A model generated the notes under the pieces. The model made no database searches, was not told where the DNA came from, and worked only from the letters and a program-made list of their open reading frames with translations. Below, piece after piece: positions 24,114 through 35,170 of a stretch of DNA of 64,000 nt. Each line of letters begins with the position of its first letter. The stretch's first letter is position 1. Origin of the DNA: Macrophomina tecta (lineage: Eukaryota > Ascomycota > Dothideomycetes > Botryosphaeriales > Botryosphaeriaceae); the NCBI GenBank assembly GCA_024180945.1, contig JAKSGN010000005.1, positions 3,224,001-3,288,000 of the forward strand, given 5' to 3'. The translations under genes and the position numbers were made by a program.

Positions 24114-25526
24114 ATGCCGTCTTTCTACCGCCCGCCGATGCCCCGGCAGCTGCCTCTCTCGCCGCCCGAGTTCATCCCCAGCTATAACAGCAACGGCTGT
24201 GGAGGTATGCAGTACCAGCAGAACCCCTACTCTGTTCAGCACGGCATCGCCAGCCACGAAGACCACCGCTACGACTTCACAGAGCGCTACGGCCACAACT
24301 CTGCCATGGCTCCCCCGTCAATCATGTATCCACAGCATGGCGCCTACCAGAGCACCAATACGTCCAGCCTTCAGCCGCCGCATTACTACGAGTCCGTTGG
24401 CGCGCCCATCCTACCCCTTCCCATGCCCGAAATGGATATGCACCGTCAGATCCAGCAGGAGCAGCAGCGCGTTGATCCGCAAATGAAGGAGGAGAAGCCT
24501 GTCGGCGGCGTCTCCGCTAAGCTTGACTACGACATGGAGACGATGACGGATTTCGTGTCTGAAATGGCACAGGGAATGTATGCTCTCTTCAAGTCCCCGA
24601 TCTGCTTAGCAGATATTGACCTCTTGCGAAGCATTCAACCAGGTCGTCCCTCGCCTCCGTCTTTCCGGAAGTGGGTCCACCAAGTCCTTTGTGCGACGCG
24701 TCTCCCTTCCGCGACGATTCTGCTCAGCATGAACTACTTGTCGATCCGCATGGACATGCTGTCAACGGGCTCTGCTTTCAAGAGCAGTGACTCGCAGGTC
24801 TACAGGTTCCTGACTACTGCCCTGATGCTTGGTAGCAAGTTCCTCGACGACAACACCTTTATCAACCGATCGTGGTCCGAAGTCAGCGGCATCCCCGTGA
24901 CGGAACTCAACCAGCTGGAGAGGGACTGGCTCCTCTCCCTCGGCTACAACCTACACCGCGATCCCACCGAGTCACGCGGGTTCCACTCTTGGCTCGACCA
25001 CTGGAAGGAGTATGAGGCCCGTGTTGCTGCTCGCGCTGCCAACACGTCTAAGTTGGCTCCTATCGACACCAGGGTCCAGGGCAACCTCAACCGCTTGCGC
25101 TCGATGCCTAAGCTGCCCTCGCCCGTGTCCAACCAGTGCACGTACGCCAAGTCGCTCTCTTGTGACTCGTTCTCTCAGCAGGGCACGCCCGGCTACACAC
25201 AGTTCGATCCTTGGCACACCTCGCGCCCTGCGACCGAGCGGTCTCCTCCGCACACCGGACCCACGACTCCGGAGTATTACGGTGGACCCACCACCTGGGG
25301 ACCTCCGGATGGATATGCTCGCCGCAGCGTTTTCGGGTTCCCTCCGTTCCACCAGCTCCCCAGCCCGCAGGAGCCGGCGCCCATGTTCACTCCGTCGGCG
25401 TACGCGCACTACGGACAGCACATGTGGGGTGGCCACGGAGCTGGCTGTAACTGCCTCTATTGTGCGCGTCAACACCCTTCGTACTTCATGGCCCCTGGAT
25501 TCGGTCCTCAGTCGGTCGCGGGTTAA
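24114..25526 (+). CDS. CLG1/PHO80-like cyclin
   Basis: A single exon of 470 residues. The start at 24114 (AGCATG) is the first ATG in a frame that is open further upstream. Residues about 1-140 are Pro/Gln/Tyr-rich and low complexity. Residues about 145-290 form a cyclin box of the Pho80/Clg1 type: LRSIQPGRPSPPSFRKWV, then ATILLSMNYLSIRMDM, a YRFLTTALMLGSKFLDDNTF helix and LNQLERDWLLSLGYNLH. The rest is Pro/Ser/Tyr-rich, ending with a Cys-containing CNCLYC segment near 455. Such cyclins pair with Pho85/PHOA-class kinases and act in nutrient and developmental signalling. CLG1 itself is poorly characterised in yeast. The leader of at least 1 kb suggests strong transcriptional or translational control. 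The family call is firm; the partner kinase is inferred. Confidence 0.85.
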   Translation: MPSFYRPPMPRQLPLSPPEFIPSYNSNGCGGMQYQQNPYSVQHGIASHEDHRYDFTERYGHNSAMAPPSIMYPQHGAYQSTNTSSLQPPHYYESVGAPILPLPMPEMDMHRQIQQEQQRVDPQMKEEKPVGGVSAKLDYDMETMTDFVSEMAQGMYALFKSPICLADIDLLRSIQPGRPSPPSFRKWVHQVLCATRLPSATILLSMNYLSIRMDMLSTGSAFKSSDSQVYRFLTTALMLGSKFLDDNTFINRSWSEVSGIPVTELNQLERDWLLSLGYNLHRDPTESRGFHSWLDHWKEYEARVAARAANTSKLAPIDTRVQGNLNRLRSMPKLPSPVSNQCTYAKSLSCDSFSQQGTPGYTQFDPWHTSRPATERSPPHTGPTTPEYYGGPTTWGPPDGYARRSVFGFPPFHQLPSPQEPAPMFTPSAYAHYGQHMWGGHGAGCNCLYCARQHPSYFMAPGFGPQSVAG

Positions 25527-28151
25527 ACAACCCATTCGATTACACCCTCGGTTGGTTCGTCGCCTTCCCATGTCTGGCGTCTGATTTGAGTCAGCACGCT
25601 TCAGGCGGGTGTCCTTTTTCTTTGTTTCTGGTTTGCACCGAATTGGCATCGAAAAGTTCGGGAGGATTGTCTCACAAAAGCACTTTGCGCATTTCCGGAT
25701 CCTCTTATTAGTCCTTTCACCCTGTATATCTTGAGGAGTCTTTCCGACTGTTTCCTCGACGAAGACACGCTCCAGCGGATGCGGACCTACACTTCGGACA
25801 TTCTGTTGCTTTTGCGGCACACGTTCCCCCCTCCGATTGGTTTTTGACGACAACTTTGCATCCGCGCCGTTATCAGTTCTGGCCTCTGGTGTGCATAGAT
25901 TTCCTTGACGAAGTTACCATTTTCTCGACTGCTGCATCAATCCGGGCAGCATTTCTTTTTCCTTCTTTTTTTTTTTTTTTCTATTGTTGAAATGCTTCAG
26001 CGACTAGACTACGGACTTGGCTGGTGGGGGCATTATCGGAAGGAGGTGTTGGCTGGATTTCTTTTTTTGTTTTTTATCTTGCTTTCGGGGTATCGTCGGG
26101 AGCATTCTTGCGCTTTTAAAACTCTGCACATCGCGCCGCGCTTCGCTGCCGAGTTTGGGCTAGGCTCGAGCACGGCGAGCGCCGCGTTGGCATTTTCTCT
26201 TTCCATTTCGCAGACGGTCGCCGGCCCCGCGACACGATTGTGGGACCACCCCCGTTCCTTCATACCCCGGGTGACCCTTCATACTTTCAGCAGCCTTTTT
26301 AACCCTTCTAAACGTTTACGACTTTACTTCGATTCGAGATTCTCCCTTTCTTAATGGACCCAAGGAGCGATACCGAGTTTTGCATGGCCCGGGGCTTTGG
26401 TTCATTCTGCTGCCTGTTGCTTTTTTTGTAATTAATGGCATTCGATGGTTGCCGGAGGAGGGCTTTCATCCTACAGACTACCGCGCGTTGCAAATACCCA
26501 AACCACAGAGCCCACCTGTTTTGCTTTTCGGCTTCTTCTCTCCTATTTCCTTGGTTGGGGTCTAATTCGGGAACACAATATCAAGACGGTGATGGACTTA
26601 TAGCTGCGCACACGTGCGCATACGCTTGGGGATGGGTTGGGTTCATTCTCTCTTGAAAGAAAAAGAAAAACGACAAAAAACTTATACCATAAAGACAGAT
26701 TGCTCAAAGGAACAAACAAAATACGAACACAAAATTCCTTTTTTGGACTTTCTGCTGGAGATGAACAGCGAAAGAGCAATGCACATTTACCATCCCTTGT
26801 TTTGACATGTCTTGACATGTGACGTAGGTGGATGTTGCGTTGGTTCTAGGCCCCTGTTCGACTTCAAGGACTGTGCGGTCGCTCCGGATGCTCACTCTAC
26901 CCAGATCTGGCGATGCTGGAAGGGGGGAGGGGAAAGGAAATGTGTGGCGTTTCATAGACATTGAATCACCAAACGTCGTTCATCTCCGAGGCGGAACCTT
27001 CCACCGGACGGAGCAGGAGACAGAAGATCAAGAACGACCATGATTTTCTGGAACGCTCACTCTTCGAACCGAGGCTCCTTCGTATACGCTTAAAATAAAT
27101 GCTGACCCACCGTTTTGGAGGGGAGACCGTTGGACGGAGAATGAAGGTGCGGTTGTACGAGAAAGAGTGCAAAGGTGGGTTGATATTTTTGGGTGCTCAG
27201 GTGCTGTCCTCGAGCGAACGAGCGGTGGTCGTCGACCGCCTTTCCCTTGGTAACCGAACCACCGTTGAATGACTGGTGGATGGTGCCCGTGTCTGTGCTT
27301 TTTTTCCGCTCGTATGGCGAGCCGCGCTGCTCCGCCTCTGTTCTGACCTCCCCTCATCGTCCGTGCATGTTCTCACCACTCCGCCCTTGCTATTTACCGG
27401 GCCGCATGATGCTCGCGGCGAAGAAAGCCTTATCGCCGGTGGCGATGCGTATAGCTTTTTTGCCGATTTTAAATGCACGGTGATGTCGTCTCTGTGTGTG
27501 TGTGTGGGGGGGGGGAGGGGGCGCAGATGAGAGGGTGGAGGCGCAGCCGGGTGGGTGGGTGCGTTGCGCTCTCTCGGTCATGCTTCACGGCAGAAAAAAA
27601 AAGGTCGGGGGAGGGAGGGGGCTTATTGCGCAACCGTCTTCACCAGGGCAGTTGGGCAGGAGTGCAGCGGGGTTGGGGGCGTGTGAAAGGCCCTTGGGAA
27701 ACGTTCGTCCGGAAGAGGTCGGGAGCGCAGTGGCGTGGCTGGCCGCTGCTCCTGTACTTCTCCATTGGCGTGCAGATGGCCTCCGGGACTCCATTTGGTG
27801 GGTGCGGTCGTGATGCTTGCCATGGCGGCGGCGGCGGCAGCGGGTCAGCTGTCACGTTTGCGGGAGTGTGGTGGGCGTGTGGATATAGGTGGGTGGACTG
27901 GGCGGGACCGCATTGGCATTTCTACCCATTTATGCTACTGGCGAGGGAAAGAGGTGTTGTGCTGCTCTTCGCCAACAGGGAAGGTGTTGATGGTACGTAT
28001 CTTCCCCGCACATTCTCCGCGTTTCAGCCAGCTTGCTCTCGCCACCACGACCACCGTGGCCGACAACAGCAGAAAGACCTACACTTTTTGTTTCCTCAGC
28101 CCTTCACTGTCCAAAAGAAATATTCATCCCGACACAACTCACCACTACCCC
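25527..28151. other. Convergent intergenic region, 2.6 kb
   Basis: Between the 3' ends of the cyclin (plus) and the receptor (minus). It holds T/C-rich 3' sequence with T runs (25968-25980), a TG/G tract at 27493-27520 (TGTGTGTG followed by ten G) and several AT-rich blocks near 26640-26750. A 445-codon plus frame from 27473 overlaps the receptor tail and is a shadow of its repetitive Pro/Ser codons. I see no gene. Confidence 0.45.
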
Positions 28152-30892
28152 TTACTCCCTCTCCTCCCCCCGACTCTCCCTCCGCCCATCCACGACCTCC
28201 TCGCTCCCACTACTCGAAAACACCCTCTCCGTCTCGCCAGTGTCCCCGCCCAACACTTCCTCCCCTGCTGTTCTCCCCACCGGCCCGACGTCCCTCGAGA
28301 CCCAGTCGCTACCACCACCACCACCTAACTCCCCAAACTCGGCCATGTCCACTGGATGCAGCGCCAGCCCCCCTCTCATCGCATCCCGCAGCTCGCTTGC
28401 CGTCGCCATCACTCCTCCTTCTCCTCCTTCACTGCCTGAATGCGTCGATGAGCGCGCCCATGATGGTAGACGGTGCCGGTTCGCGATGCCTGGGCCAGTG
28501 TCCATGTTGCTCGCTGCTGCGGCACGGAGGAAGTCAGGCGTGTGTGAGGGGCAGGGGGAGAGGGAGGATGGGTGGGCGGGGGCATATGCGGTGTGAGAGG
28601 AGGAGAACGGGGTTGAGGAGCGGGAGTGGGAGCGGGAGTGCGTCGGCGAGCGAGAGGGAGAGGGGATGGTTTTGGTGTAGTGTTGGAGGGTGGCGCTGGG
28701 GTGAGGGGGCGGGTGCGTGGGGAAGGAGAGAGGGGCTGCGGCGGCCGCGAGCGAGTACGGTCCTGCCGCCCCTGTTCCAGCTGTTCCAGCTTCGAATGGT
28801 GAGCCTGTAGGTGGTGGTGGTGGTGGTGGTGGGCCTGGCTGGATGGGTGACCTGTGGATGGCGTTGAGCGGGAGTGGCGGCGGCGGCGGAGTGCTGGGCC
28901 GCGCGTCGTTGAAGGCCGCGTTGTCTTTGTGGACGCCCCGCGCGTAGAGGCCGTGTAGGTCGACGATCTCGCCAGTACGGGCGAGGCGGGCGCGCTCGGC
29001 GGGATCGATGAGCGAGGCCGCGCGCTCTGAGGGAAGAGAGAGCTTGTATGGGTTGTTGACTGTGACAGGCGGAATGTCGAGGTCGTGCAGACTGGAGGAG
29101 GCAGAGGATGAGTGCCGTGAGGTCGAGCGTTGGCGGCGGACACCGCTGAATACAGAGGGCTTGGAGGGTGAGGTGTTAGTGGACATCATCAGCGGTGTAG
29201 TGCCGCTGACGGCGTAGTCGTGGTTGTCTCTTGCGACGGGGTTGGTTGATGTAGGGAGGGCTTCTCCGTCTGAGGGCTTGAGAGATGTCAAGGGGAGGTC
29301 TGAACCGCCGTGGCGGAACAGATGAAGGCGTTTGAAGGGCCGGCAGAGGAGCTCCCACCAGCCGATGAACATGCCAGTGCGGGCGAGGAGAAAGAAGTTT
29401 TGGGTACCGATGAGCTGTAAAAGGTAGGTCAGTATTTATACTTTGGCGCCGAAGTGATGGGAAGCAGCGCTGTGGAGGGAATAAAAGATATGGAATATCG
29501 CGCAGTACTCACGGAGCCCAACAGCAGCGAACCAAGCACCAAATCCTGGGATATTGCCAACTTTCCCGCATATATCAAACAAGCTGACCGGTTGCCTCCC
29601 GTCAAGACCAAACACGCACTCCAAGTCCTCGCATCCGGCTCATTGGCCTTGCTGGCGACCTCGCCGAACCGCGTATCCTGCGCCACGAAGACGATGATGT
29701 AGAACAGGGACTCGACGGCCATGATGACGGTCAGAGCTATGCCGCGCCACTGCATTAGAAGCATGCGCCTCATCTTCCGCCACGTGTTCTGCGGCCGCGC
29801 CGACCCGCTGCCGCTCGTGGATTCGCTCGCGAAACTGGAGTGATCCGGTGGGCGTCTGCCATTGGCAGAGATCTGGCCCGTCCCTGCTTCTCTTGCACCA
29901 GCTACCTTTTTTCTTCCCCGGAAGAGCACGAGCAGGTACACCCACATGCAGTAGCCCGTCGTGGCCCCTTGTACCAGGAGCGCCGCGCCCGCGAACCCGA
30001 CCTCCCATGCCCAGAAAGTAACAATGGCTCGCCGGTGGTTGGGCAGGCAGACGAGGCCGACGCGGTACGAAACGCCGGTTATGGTCAGCGCAACGGCAGT
30101 GAAAGCAGCGGGTATGGCTAACCCCGCGGCTGTGGATATGATCATGAACGGTCGACCGGGGTCAACCTCCCAGCAGACGCGAAGATGGAGCCAGAGGGCG
30201 CGGAGGAAGACTGGTTAAGAGTGAGTTCCTAATTGACGGTAAGTTTTCCTGGCTGGACTTACTCCACAGCGCGGACCCCATGGCTCCAAGTAGCAGCAAA
30301 GCACCTGTCCAGGCACAGGAAATATCAGAGCCTTGCCCGTTCGGCGTGATTTTATCGTAACACATGTCTGGTTTGGTCCCTAGAGGTACGAGGAAGGGGA
30401 TCGAGAAGAATGTGATTGCCAGCGTGACGCCGATGGTCAGATAATGCCGATTACTACGCTCGGGAGGAAGGACGAGAAAGGAGAGGAGAAGGAAACCGCA
30501 GAGCGCCACAGAGCTTATGCCGACGTAGTTGGCGATCTTCAGCTTGTCGGTGAATTCTACAGGGCCAGTCAGTCAGGACCGATGCTTGAACGTTGGAAGT
30601 AAACTATTTCAGGTACGGATTACCTTCCGGGTAGACCCAGTCTTGGACGGGGCAGGGAAGACAGCATTTTTGCCCCGGTACGCCAGGGTTGATGCTGCAG
30701 AAGCGGCCATGCACGTCTACCAGCGAGAAGGGAAATAATCAGCTCAATGCTTATCGTGGGAAATACGCAAATGAAATGTTGTGGTGATCAATCGTACGCC
30801 AAGGTTAGGCACCACGTACATCCTCCTCCTCCTTGGTAATCGGCATCCGAAACGAATGGTGGTGGGCATGTTATTGTGTTGCTTGAGGCCAT
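28152..30892 (-). CDS. Frizzled-like fungal seven-transmembrane receptor with long Pro/Ser-rich tail
   Basis: Minus-strand exons are 30892-30820, 30716-30624, 30556-30263, 30210-29513 and 29414-28152, giving 806 residues; every junction keeps frame. Introns are 103, 67, 52 and 98 nt, all GT-AG. The N-terminus is short, with a Cys-rich ectodomain (CCLPCP then WVYPE, about residues 40-55). Seven hydrophobic segments lie between about residues 64 and 400. TM3 has the family feature of a Cys-containing entry and an LHLRVCW exit, as in frizzled/smoothened-type fungal receptors. The cytoplasmic tail (about 400-806) has basic and Ser/Thr-rich stretches and poly-proline runs encoded by a GGT repeat at 28810-28830. 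It probably signals at the plasma membrane; the ligand is unknown. The first exon is the least certain part: it has no strong signal peptide, but it supplies the only ATG that fits. Confidence 0.75.
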
Positions 30893-32048
30893 GTTCGAGA
30901 AAATGAAGCAGCTGTGCTCCGGACTCTTTTCGCACAATTACGCCGCCGACCCTATATTTTGGTTTGCTCAGAACTATCTGCCCAAACCTCTTCTCGCGGG
31001 TAAATCGTTGTGGTATTGAAGTGAAGGAAGGAAAGTGACGGGCATGAGGGTGGGGGAACATAACAGAGCTCGGCAGGGCTTTGTGCGTGTCTTCACCTTT
31101 TTCTCTTTTTTGCCATGTGTGAAAAGCCTTTGTTGACCGAAAGCGGTAGGGGCTTCGCAAGGAGTTGCTGGCCAAGTCTTTGCGCCCAGAGGCCATGCAT
31201 TTCCCACTGCGCAACGCACGATATTGCGAAGTGGACACTGGAAACAAGCGGGTGGGGCGTGTCCGTCCGGTGATATGATTGGGATTGAGGGATGAGGCAG
31301 AGGTTGCATGATATACTTGCAACAGAGGAAAGATCGTGTTGGGAGATCAAGACAAGGAGATGCGTGGGTAATGCAGCCATCTTGTAAGATTGAAGTTGCA
31401 AAATTGTGCCAGATGGGTTCGTAGCCGTCCCAGGCATGGGAGAAACAGAAACAAATAGCTGCAAATACCATCGATATCTGTGTGGTACCGATCCATACAT
31501 AAAACTCGTCGTGAGAAGCGAACTCTCTCTCCAGAGACCAACGGATCATGGAGCTACGAGTTTTCAAGAAATTTCTCGTACGAATGATATGACCGTCGAC
31601 ACTCATCACACAGTTGGATCATTTGTCCAGCTGGATGATATCCCTCATCTGGGAGTCCCTTTCTTGGCTCTTCGGTATACCTAATTCATGTCCATGCCAG
31701 CAAATAGTGCATTTTCAACTCGGAATGACGAGATAAGTCGAAGAGTAGACGCGAGTGCAAATATTATTTTGAATCAATTCCGCATACCTAAAGGGGTCTC
31801 CGTCAACAATGGATTCTGGCTCCGCAGACAGATCTCCACTTATACCACTGACATCTTGATCAAGTCATCCTTTTGATAAAACAGCAAAGTTCATATTGTA
31901 CATACCTCTCTTTCCTATGGACATTGAGTGTCCGGTCATTAGCAGATAAGATGCTTTCTTCGTCGACGAAAACTTAAAGCGCCAAAGCCAGTTCGTCCGC
32001 CACCAAAGCCTTCAAATCTAAGATTTCATCGAACGCAAGCTGGGACGT
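30893..32048. other. Intergenic region, 1.16 kb
   Basis: The receptor promoter and the RSC7 3' flank. A 211-codon minus frame (30974-31609) resembles no family and has no supporting introns. Nothing else seen. Confidence 0.45.
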
Positions 32049-33685
32049 CTAAACTGGCACACCGGTGAAGCCGATCTTGAGTTCTTTTCTGGAACCATCG
32101 ACCGCTTCGCTATTCCACCTGCTCTTCCATTCTTGCTCCTTTTCTCTAGCTTCTTCCAATGCTTTCCGGCACTCAGGGGGCAATTCTGCAAGTATTTCGT
32201 CATTAACATTTGGAAGGCCGTTCACGCCCACGTCATGGAAATCGCCGTCTGGTCCTGGAACCCCAGCACCGGAGATCGGCGCGCTTTCGAAATAAGTGTC
32301 GATGACCAAGAAGTTGCGAGCAATAACGGCAGGAACCTGCCCAAAGATTGTCTTCTTCGGCTTCTGGGCGGATACAATTCCGTTGGTAGATCCGTTCGTG
32401 TTAACGCCATTTGCGAGACCTGAGGATCCATTGGTGAGCCTTCCTTGTGCATGAACATCGTCACCTTCAAAGTCATCCTCGGTGATAGGTAGTTCTTCCC
32501 AGCGTGCGTGAGTTGGTTGCATAATCATTGGGAAGTGGAACTGATTGGTGTGTGGATCATAAACGCCCTCCACATTGGTACGACGAGCAGCGACAAGCGC
32601 AGAATTGAATCGGCTGTAAGGTTTTAGTGAATTCTCAAGACATAGGATGATTAATAGTCTTACCTCGCTGCCCGAGCATGCTCAAACTGCCAGTTGGCTG
32701 ATGTAATGTTGATCCTCCGCTTTCCGGGGATGACTTTGCCATTCGGCATTGGCACGCTGGGGCCACCAGTATGATAGACAGCACTAGCTCCATGCCATGC
32801 GACATATTGGTTCTTGTTGTACGGCTCACCTGGAGGAGGAAGCCTATCATTCGGGTCCGCGATTTCCCCCTCAATGTCACCCCTCTCCCGAGCCGCCTTG
32901 ACATAATAGTCGTCGATGATCCGCCTTCCACCGATAATGATGCGTGCGCCGAATTCTCGGAAGACAGAGCGTGCAGTGACCACACCGATAGCGCGACCTT
33001 TGTAGGAATGCGGGATAATCTCGCGATCAATCAGATCGCGTTTCTCATCCTCGTTGACGATGATCTTGTACAGTTGCATATGTTTCGTAAAAAACAGATA
33101 GCTGTCCCTGAAACCGCAGCATCTTGCTGGCTCAGTGGACAGCATGTACAGCCTATCGCCGCGACCGGTGATGGTGAAGACGCGGACACGGTAATCCCTG
33201 CCACCCTTCAAGTTGCCCAGTTTGTCCACTTTCTGTTCTCCCTCGGGATCTTCTGGCAGCGCAACCTCATCGTCCACGACATCCATGAGATTTCCTTCCT
33301 TGTCTATGGGGACACGCGTGACATGGGATGGCCCTCCCCTGGGTCGGCCTCTGAAGCCACCGGTAGAGGGACGACCACGGCGGCGTTTCGCAGGCGTACC
33401 TCTTTGCGAATCATTGTCATTGTTCGAGTCGGCATTATCCCAGTCCGGCGGACGGTTCTTGGGCGGACGTCCTAGGCGGCGTTTACGCGGGAACTGTTGG
33501 ACGACGGGCGAGGAGCGTTCAGATGGTGGATCTGGCTCAGCCTCAGCCTCAGCCTCGTCATCTGGATCTTGTGCGGGCGTGGCGACATCATCGTCACCGT
33601 CCTGCTCGGCGGGGGTCTCGTCTTGCGATTCTTGTGCGTCCGCATCGGACTCGGCGACGGCGGGCGTTGGCGTTCCTGGCGACAT
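32049..33685 (-). CDS. Chromatin remodelling complex subunit RSC7/NPL6
   Basis: Minus-strand exons are 33685-32664 and 32613-32049, giving 528 residues. This is the fungal Rsc7/Swp82 family, a subunit of RSC or SWI/SNF that helps position nucleosomes at promoters. The N-terminus (1-115) is acidic and then basic, with PRKRRLGRPP and RRRGRPSTGGFRGRP segments that look like AT-hooks. The conserved core follows (about 145-340): KLGNLKGGRDYRVR, GRGDRLYMLSTEPARC, GFRDSYLFF, IPHSYKGRAIGVVTARSVFREFGARII and GGRRIIDDYY. The 50-nt intron (32614-32663, GTAAGA to ACAG) is phase 2, in the sequence linking HARAA to the FNSALVAARR stretch. The C-terminal third is Gly/Asn/Glu-rich. The start at 33685 is the first ATG of the frame. 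Confidence 0.92.
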
Positions 33686-35170
33686 GGTTAAGCGTGAAAA
33701 ATTGGTAAGGCGGTGATAGACGCACTGATGGGAGTGGAGGCAGCAGCGGCTGCGCGCGAGCGGCGAGGAGGCATTGCGGCTGGAGTGAGCTGACGCGTGG
33801 GGAAAGAGCGATGGGCGGACGTTCGCGGTGATGTTCGCCCCTTCGCTCGCGCGCGCGGTGCTGATGGAGCTACGCGGCGACCTAGCAACTCTATGCCTGG
33901 CGGCGTGCCTGCTTAGTCAGTGCAGCGCAGCCCTTCCGCTAAGCCCTACCGGGTTCCCGCGCAGAATCAGATAAGATAGGTGACAGGCCGGGCGCTATTC
34001 CGACAGGCAGCGCCACCGACGGGGTGGTTCACGATGCCTTACTCGCGATTTCACATGCCGGTGGGTTGGCAATGCGTCATAGTCCGGACGGGTGCAGCGC
34101 GTATCCCGCAGGAGGCCAACACGACAAACACCCCGTCCTACACCCGTCCTCACGCGGCCGAGTCACTCGGCTGCAGGCTCTGCAGCTGCTCGCCGCAGGC
34201 GTGGCACCGGCAGGCTGCGTAGGCGGGCTGCCTGGCTGCCTGGCTGACTGGCAGCGGCGGTAGAGGTGGTGCTGGCTGGCTGGGCGGGAGCTGCAGAGTT
34301 GACGATCTGCGCTGCGGTGCAGCGCATGGAGTCGATGGGGTGACAGATGGCAGGCAGCCTCCTTGATTTGCGGCGCGGGCAACACCGGTCAGCGGTACTC
34401 GCAGCGGCGCTGGGCGCGCGCATGGTGGCCCAAAGCAGGTGGCGGGTGAAGTCACAGCTGGCGGCGCTGGCAAGCAAAGGGGGAAGCGGTGTAAATGCGG
34501 GCCTCACCCTGCATAAGCGGTGGAGAGGGCGTTGGTTCAGGCGTCTTGCGCGCCAGTGTTTCTTACGCTATCGGCGGCCTGGTGGAGAGGAGCAGCGCGC
34601 ACTTGCTTGGGGCTGCCTCTTCTCATCACCGAAAACGCCAGCCCCACCGCTGGCGGCCGTCGAACCTTGCGCGACCCGCTGCCCAATCGGCGGGCCTGCT
34701 ATCGCTCGACTCGGACATTTGCCAGAGCGCCTCCTGGTCTTTCCTGGCCTGCGCACGGCCTGGTGCGCCTCCTGCTGGGCCTTCTTGCCGGCGGGCTGCC
34801 ACGCGAGCGAGCGAAGATGACGCTCTCATTAGTACTCAAAGCCGCGACGCAGCCCGCGTCCTCGAAATCTGCACCGCCCTCCCACCCTCACACTGCAAAT
34901 GAGCGCCCGGCCGCACAAGCACCAGCAGCGAGCGCAGAAAACCTTCCACTTCGCCTATCACGCCCGCTATCCCGACGACTGAGCTCCTCTCGCACCCTCC
35001 GCCCGGGGCCCCGTCTGCAGAGCTCCAAGTCGCTACAGACGCTGTCGATCGACGACGCCGTCTTGCCGGGCCCAACAGCACCACCCGCAGCAGCAGTACT
35101 CGCGACACCCGCAGCAGCGCCCCGAGCACCTCGCCCTCCGCGCCCGCCGCGGCATTGGACGACCACCACC
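33686..35170. promoter_or_regulatory. Divergent spacer between RSC7 and SCH9, 1.5 kb
   Basis: Very GC-rich; tandem CAGGCTGC/GGCTGC elements occur near 34210-34260. Frames on both strands (up to 239 codons) overlap fully and look like GC-rich noise. The plus side from about 34850 is a C-rich leader leading to the SCH9 ATG at 35171. Confidence 0.45.

Noticed and set aside
27473..28810. 445-codon plus-strand frame
   Set aside because: It starts in a TG/G tract and runs antisense through the Pro/Ser-rich receptor tail; the translation is repetitive and is a shadow of that exon.
30974..31609. Minus-strand 211-codon frame between the receptor and RSC7
   Set aside because: No family resemblance, low-complexity-free but incoherent sequence, no splice signals, and it lies in the receptor's promoter.
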